DNA of 14,870 bases from an uncultured Ruminococcus sp. (lineage in GTDB: Bacteria > Bacillota > Clostridia > Oscillospirales > Ruminococcaceae), in contig CAMWXM010000046.1 of NCBI GenBank assembly GCA_947178195.1, positions 1-14,870 of the forward strand, given 5' to 3'. Position 1 is the first letter of the stretch; each line of letters starts with the position of its first letter. The translations under genes and the position numbers were made by a program. This document shows, in pieces, positions 14,831 through 14,870 of this stretch. A model generated the notes under the pieces. The model did not search any database, was not told the DNA's origin, and worked only from the letters and a program-made list of their open reading frames with translations.

Positions 14831-14870
14831 GCAGTAATAATGTAATGAATGAATTTTTAGCTTGTAATGC

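Overview
The window looks like an accessory region of a cellulolytic Ruminococcus-type firmicute (Oscillospiraceae). The best taxonomic clue is the right-hand gene fragment, which ends in a type I dockerin of the Ruminococcus cellulosome kind after a BspA-like leucine-rich repeat. AT-rich intergenic DNA, strong AGGAGG ribosome sites and consensus sigma-A promoters agree with this. The first 52 bases are not genomic: they are an imperfect Illumina Nextera P7/N707 adapter, so the window starts at a contig end.

Left part (53-1392): the start of one minus-strand gene, the 3' end of another, and an ISAs1-family insertion sequence bounded by perfect 18-bp inverted repeats. Its transposase carries one in-frame amber codon. 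Centre-left (1393-8267): a two-gene operon. The first gene encodes a 1683-residue protein with helical/TPR-like regions, two cold-shock-like beta-barrel domains, a probable beta-sandwich and a C-terminal STAND/AAA-type ATPase with a winged-helix tail. The second overlaps it and encodes a 536-residue AAA ATPase ending in a HEPN-like domain with an R-N-x3-H motif. I know no named system with this layout. It looks like a sensor ATPase plus ATPase-HEPN ribonuclease, which suggests an anti-phage (abortive) module. Codon use shifts inside the giant gene near 3870, as if its sensor half had been exchanged.

A 318-bp MITE-like element with 15-bp terminal inverted repeats (8318-8635) separates this operon from a convergent minus-strand operon (12276 to 8635). 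That operon has four overlapping genes: a radical SAM enzyme with a SPASM-like cysteine tail, an MFS-like membrane protein, a spore-photoproduct-lyase-like radical SAM enzyme, and a dihydroorotate-dehydrogenase-like flavoprotein. A WYL-domain regulator is divergently transcribed from it. The shared intergenic region holds two consensus-like promoters and two related palindromes (core TGTCAG/CTGACA), so the regulator probably controls both itself and the operon. The gene set suggests a redox/radical modification pathway with an exporter; its product is unknown.

Right part (13477-14870): a strong terminator, then a graveyard of mobile DNA. It holds a promoter and long hairpin leader, a frameshifted remnant of a mobile-element AAA ATPase with an intact Walker A, the antisense 5' end of an IS630-like transposase, a 5'-truncated LRR-dockerin gene, and an intrinsic terminator. 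No tRNA, rRNA or CRISPR array was seen.
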